A stretch of DNA of 64,000 bases from Ariolimax columbianus (Eukaryota > Mollusca > Gastropoda > Stylommatophora > Arionidae): assembly GCA_036924085.1 (NCBI GenBank), contig JAVGWX010000011.1, positions 29,772,317-29,836,316 on the forward strand, written 5' to 3'. The translations under genes were made by a program, and so were the position numbers. Of the stretch, positions 61,815-64,000 are shown piece by piece. The notes under the pieces were generated by a model. That model was given only the letters and a program-made list of their open reading frames with translations, was not told where the DNA came from and did no database searches. Numbering within the stretch: the stretch's first letter is position 1; each line of letters begins with the position of its first letter.

Positions 61815-63010
61815 AGTCTTCTTCCTCGTTCGTCTTCAGACCTCAACTTCAATGACTCTAACAAATGCAGTCGACTCAAGGCTCTGTACACTTCCGTACA
61901 GCTTCTCGTAGAAGGACACTGGCTGTTGCCAAATGCTACTTCTTTTCTCGGTATATGGTGGACAGGACTGCAAAATATGTTGTGCCTTCATGGGGGCTGT
62001 GCCGCAGGAACAAAGGTCTGTAGTGCCAATCGTGAACTTGTTGTACAGATGGCATCTAAGTCTGTTGTGACCTGCGCATAGCCGGAGAATGATCACCTGG
62101 TCGTTTTCTATGTGGCCAGGCTGGTATTTTTTTCATTTTGCACTGTACATTGGCCTGATGAATGCTTTAGTCTCATTGTATGTGATTTCTGTATTACTCT
62201 GCTGCAGCATTTTCCCCTCTCTGGCGAGTCTGTCCGCCTCTACGTTGGCTGGAATGTTGCAGTGGGCTGGTATCCACTGGACTGTGTTGTTTTTTTTTTT
62301 TTGAAGCACTGGAGCAGGCGTTCAAGCGAGTCTGGCAGAGCACTGAGTTCATTTGTTTGCTGGTTCTTGAACGCCATTAACACTGCGAGGGTGTCTGTGA
62401 AAATGACCATTTGCTTTTCTGCCTGCTCGTTATGGTCAATAAGGGTTTCAGCTGCTTGTCTCGGGGCACTGGCTTCGGCACTGAAGTTCCTGCAGCGTCT
62501 CCCAGTGGCAAATGCCGCTGAGTATACTTTGTTTTTTAGTTTTTTTGTAATACCTCCTCCCCGGTTTCCAATGGCATCTTTGGCTGAGCCATCCGTATAG
62601 GCGTGTGTCCAGGCTGTTGGTGAACATTTTTGGTTGATGTAATTTGCAACTGTTTGTGACTTTTTTGTCTTCAATGTTGGGGATATTGATTGCATATAAG
62701 ATCAGCGAAGGGTCTTCCTTTCCAGAGGCAGCGGATGGAGCATGCTGGTATTGGTTTTATTTTTTTCGTTTAAAAGTGCATCATTGTTTTTTGCCTGGAC
62801 TGTAGAACTTTTCCTTTTCAGCTCATTTAGTCTGTGGTGCATCGGGTGGTCCATGACTCTTTTATTTGGATGGACTTCAGGGCTCCTGTTATGATACGGG
62901 CTGCTTGGTTCTTGTTGCACCCTATTTTGTTAAAGTTTGATTTAGATGCCGTGCACCAAGCTGCAATGCCGTATTCCAAAACTGATACATAATCTGCTTC
63001 AAGTAGAAAT
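61815..63010 (-). pseudogene. Diverged member of the RNase H LINE family
   Basis: Minus-strand pieces line up with the C-terminal half of the LINE at 3992-7591: SVLEYGIAAWCTASKSNFNK, NQAARIITGALKS, AWTHAYTDGSAKDAIGNRGG, NFSAEASAPRQAAETL, VIFTDTLAVLMAF, RLCAGHNRLRCHLYNKFTIG and HILQSCPPYTE. Even a CTT-rich tail (61815-61828) is kept. Many substitutions, frameshifts and a T12 run show it is an old copy. Confidence 0.8.
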
Positions 63011-63212
63011 GTAGCTGTTTCCGTGGCCAAAATGAAACCAGCTCTTATGTTTATTATTATCCTCTGGCTGAGTTCCACTCCACAAAAGTATGCAGTTTTT
63101 ATGTTTCTCTTGATGTCGGCTATCCCTATATCTTTTCCAACCATTTTTTCTACAAGTTCTGTCTCTTTATCTCCCGTTCCACAAATATTCCAGGCAGACA
63201 TTTTGAACATGT
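63011..63212 (-). pseudogene. LINE endonuclease N-terminal fragment of another family
   Basis: Minus-strand open frame FKMSAWNICGTGDKETELVE, MVGKDIGIADIK, FCGVELSQR resembles the start of an L1/RTE-like endonuclease (MSAWNVRGTGDKE type). It reads in frame into the RT-thumb remnant at 63010, a chance fusion of two elements. Confidence 0.65.
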
Positions 63213-63520
63213 CTTATTGGCACGAGAGTCATTCCGTTTATATATTGTCCTTAGTTATTATTAGTTTGCGCCGTTACGCTTCACCGGTTCGCAAAACCAG
63301 TCACGACGGCCCGGTTTGTTTATCCACACACCCGGGAATATATTCCTGTTAGCTTCCGAGCCCTACATTTTCTGATTTGAGGCTCTTTGCACAAACTGTT
63401 TGTCGCTATAGGAAACACACCCTAGAATTTGAAACTCTTTGAATTTCACGTGAATGCACATTGTCTAACAAAGTTTGCGCAAGGCGTGTCGTCATGTTGA
63501 CCGCCGGAAGACATCTGTCT
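63213..63520. other. Unassigned stretch
   Basis: Nothing recognised. Confidence 0.35.
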
Positions 63521-63529
63521 TCGGACTCT

Positions 63530-63980
63530 TACAAAATCGGTCCCCAAAATGCTGCGTCCAGCAAAGGGGACAGCACTGCGACAAGTTAACACGTTTAAAT
63601 ACATGGGCACATTCATAACATCAGATGGAGGATGCAATTACGAAATAAAATGCAGAATAGCCCAAGCAGTATCGGTCCTTCAGACCATAAAGGGAATATT
63701 GTGCAACAAAACCTTTTCGCTGAAACTGAGAGTCCTTGGAACCTACGTGGAACCATTACTGACATATGGCAGTGAATCATGGACAAGCAGCAAGTAAGCG
63801 CATATATCTTTAGAAGCGACAATGTAGTTTTACGGAAGAATGCTGCGGATCCCATGGACTACAAGTAAGACTAATGATACAGTACTCGGAGAGGCACTAA
63901 GACAACTCATTGCAAGGATCAGATCAAGGCGGTCAACCGTTTTCGTCATGTTATGAAAAGAGGAGGTTTGGGAGTACATT
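63530..63980 (+). pseudogene. LINE RT thumb fragment
   Basis: Plus-strand open frame: ALRQVNTFKYMGTFITSDGG, EIKCRIAQAVSVLQTIKGIL, LRVLGTYVEPLLTYGSESWT, then a frameshift and FYGRMLRIPWTTSKTNDTVL. Typical RTE/L1-like thumb and C-terminus. Repeat G sequence begins at about 63983 and runs off the window. Confidence 0.72.
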
Positions 63981-64000
63981 GTGGCTTGGCTTCGTTCTCA

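Overview
The window is animal nuclear DNA, most likely from a mollusc-like invertebrate. It has long introns with GT-AG junctions, several tRNA-derived SINE families, decayed non-LTR retrotransposons of many kinds, a piggyBac-type MITE and kilobase-scale minisatellites. The species and the phylum are inference. There is no sign of prokaryotic gene organisation.

One real host gene can be assembled. It lies on the minus strand and covers at least 40 kb (43470 down to 3251) in eight small exons: 43379-43470 (start codon), 35029-35078, 31253-31378, 23422-23585, 16990-17181, 14842-15060, 11723-11874 and 3251-3451. All splice phases agree and give 398 residues of one continuous protein. It has an acidic N-terminus, a Sec23/Sec24-type zinc ribbon (two CxxC pairs, one on each side of intron 4) and a von Willebrand A domain with an intact MIDAS site. 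The C-terminal end lies outside the window. Nearly everything between 3 and 43 kb is therefore intron.

Introns by region. Intron 7 (3452-11722) holds a complete 5.0-kb LINE (3968-9012) with an intact 1199-residue endonuclease/RT/RNase H ORF. Its 5' region is made of 18S and 28S rRNA-derived segments. Next to it, inside an inverted-repeat element, sits a 1.35-kb ORF-less relative (9207-10555) with a perfect 13-bp target duplication. Intron 6 holds SINEs and a piggyBac MITE with a TTAA duplication. Introns 5, 4 and 3 hold minisatellites with 21-bp, 39-bp and GACA/GGGCGG units (0.74, 3.7 and 4.7 kb). Intron 1 holds a second, 5'-truncated LINE copy (39377-42820), also with a perfect 13-bp duplication.

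Upstream of the gene (43.5-64 kb) is a graveyard of retroelement fragments on both strands: RNase H LINEs, a CR1-like LINE, RTE/L1-like RT pieces, endonuclease pieces, and at least four dispersed repeat families that are often nested. No second host gene was recognised.

Most distinctive are the rRNA-LINE chimera with its ORF-less derivative, the host gene hidden in the repeats, and a 3.7-kb array whose units carry a direct-repeat hormone-response-like motif.
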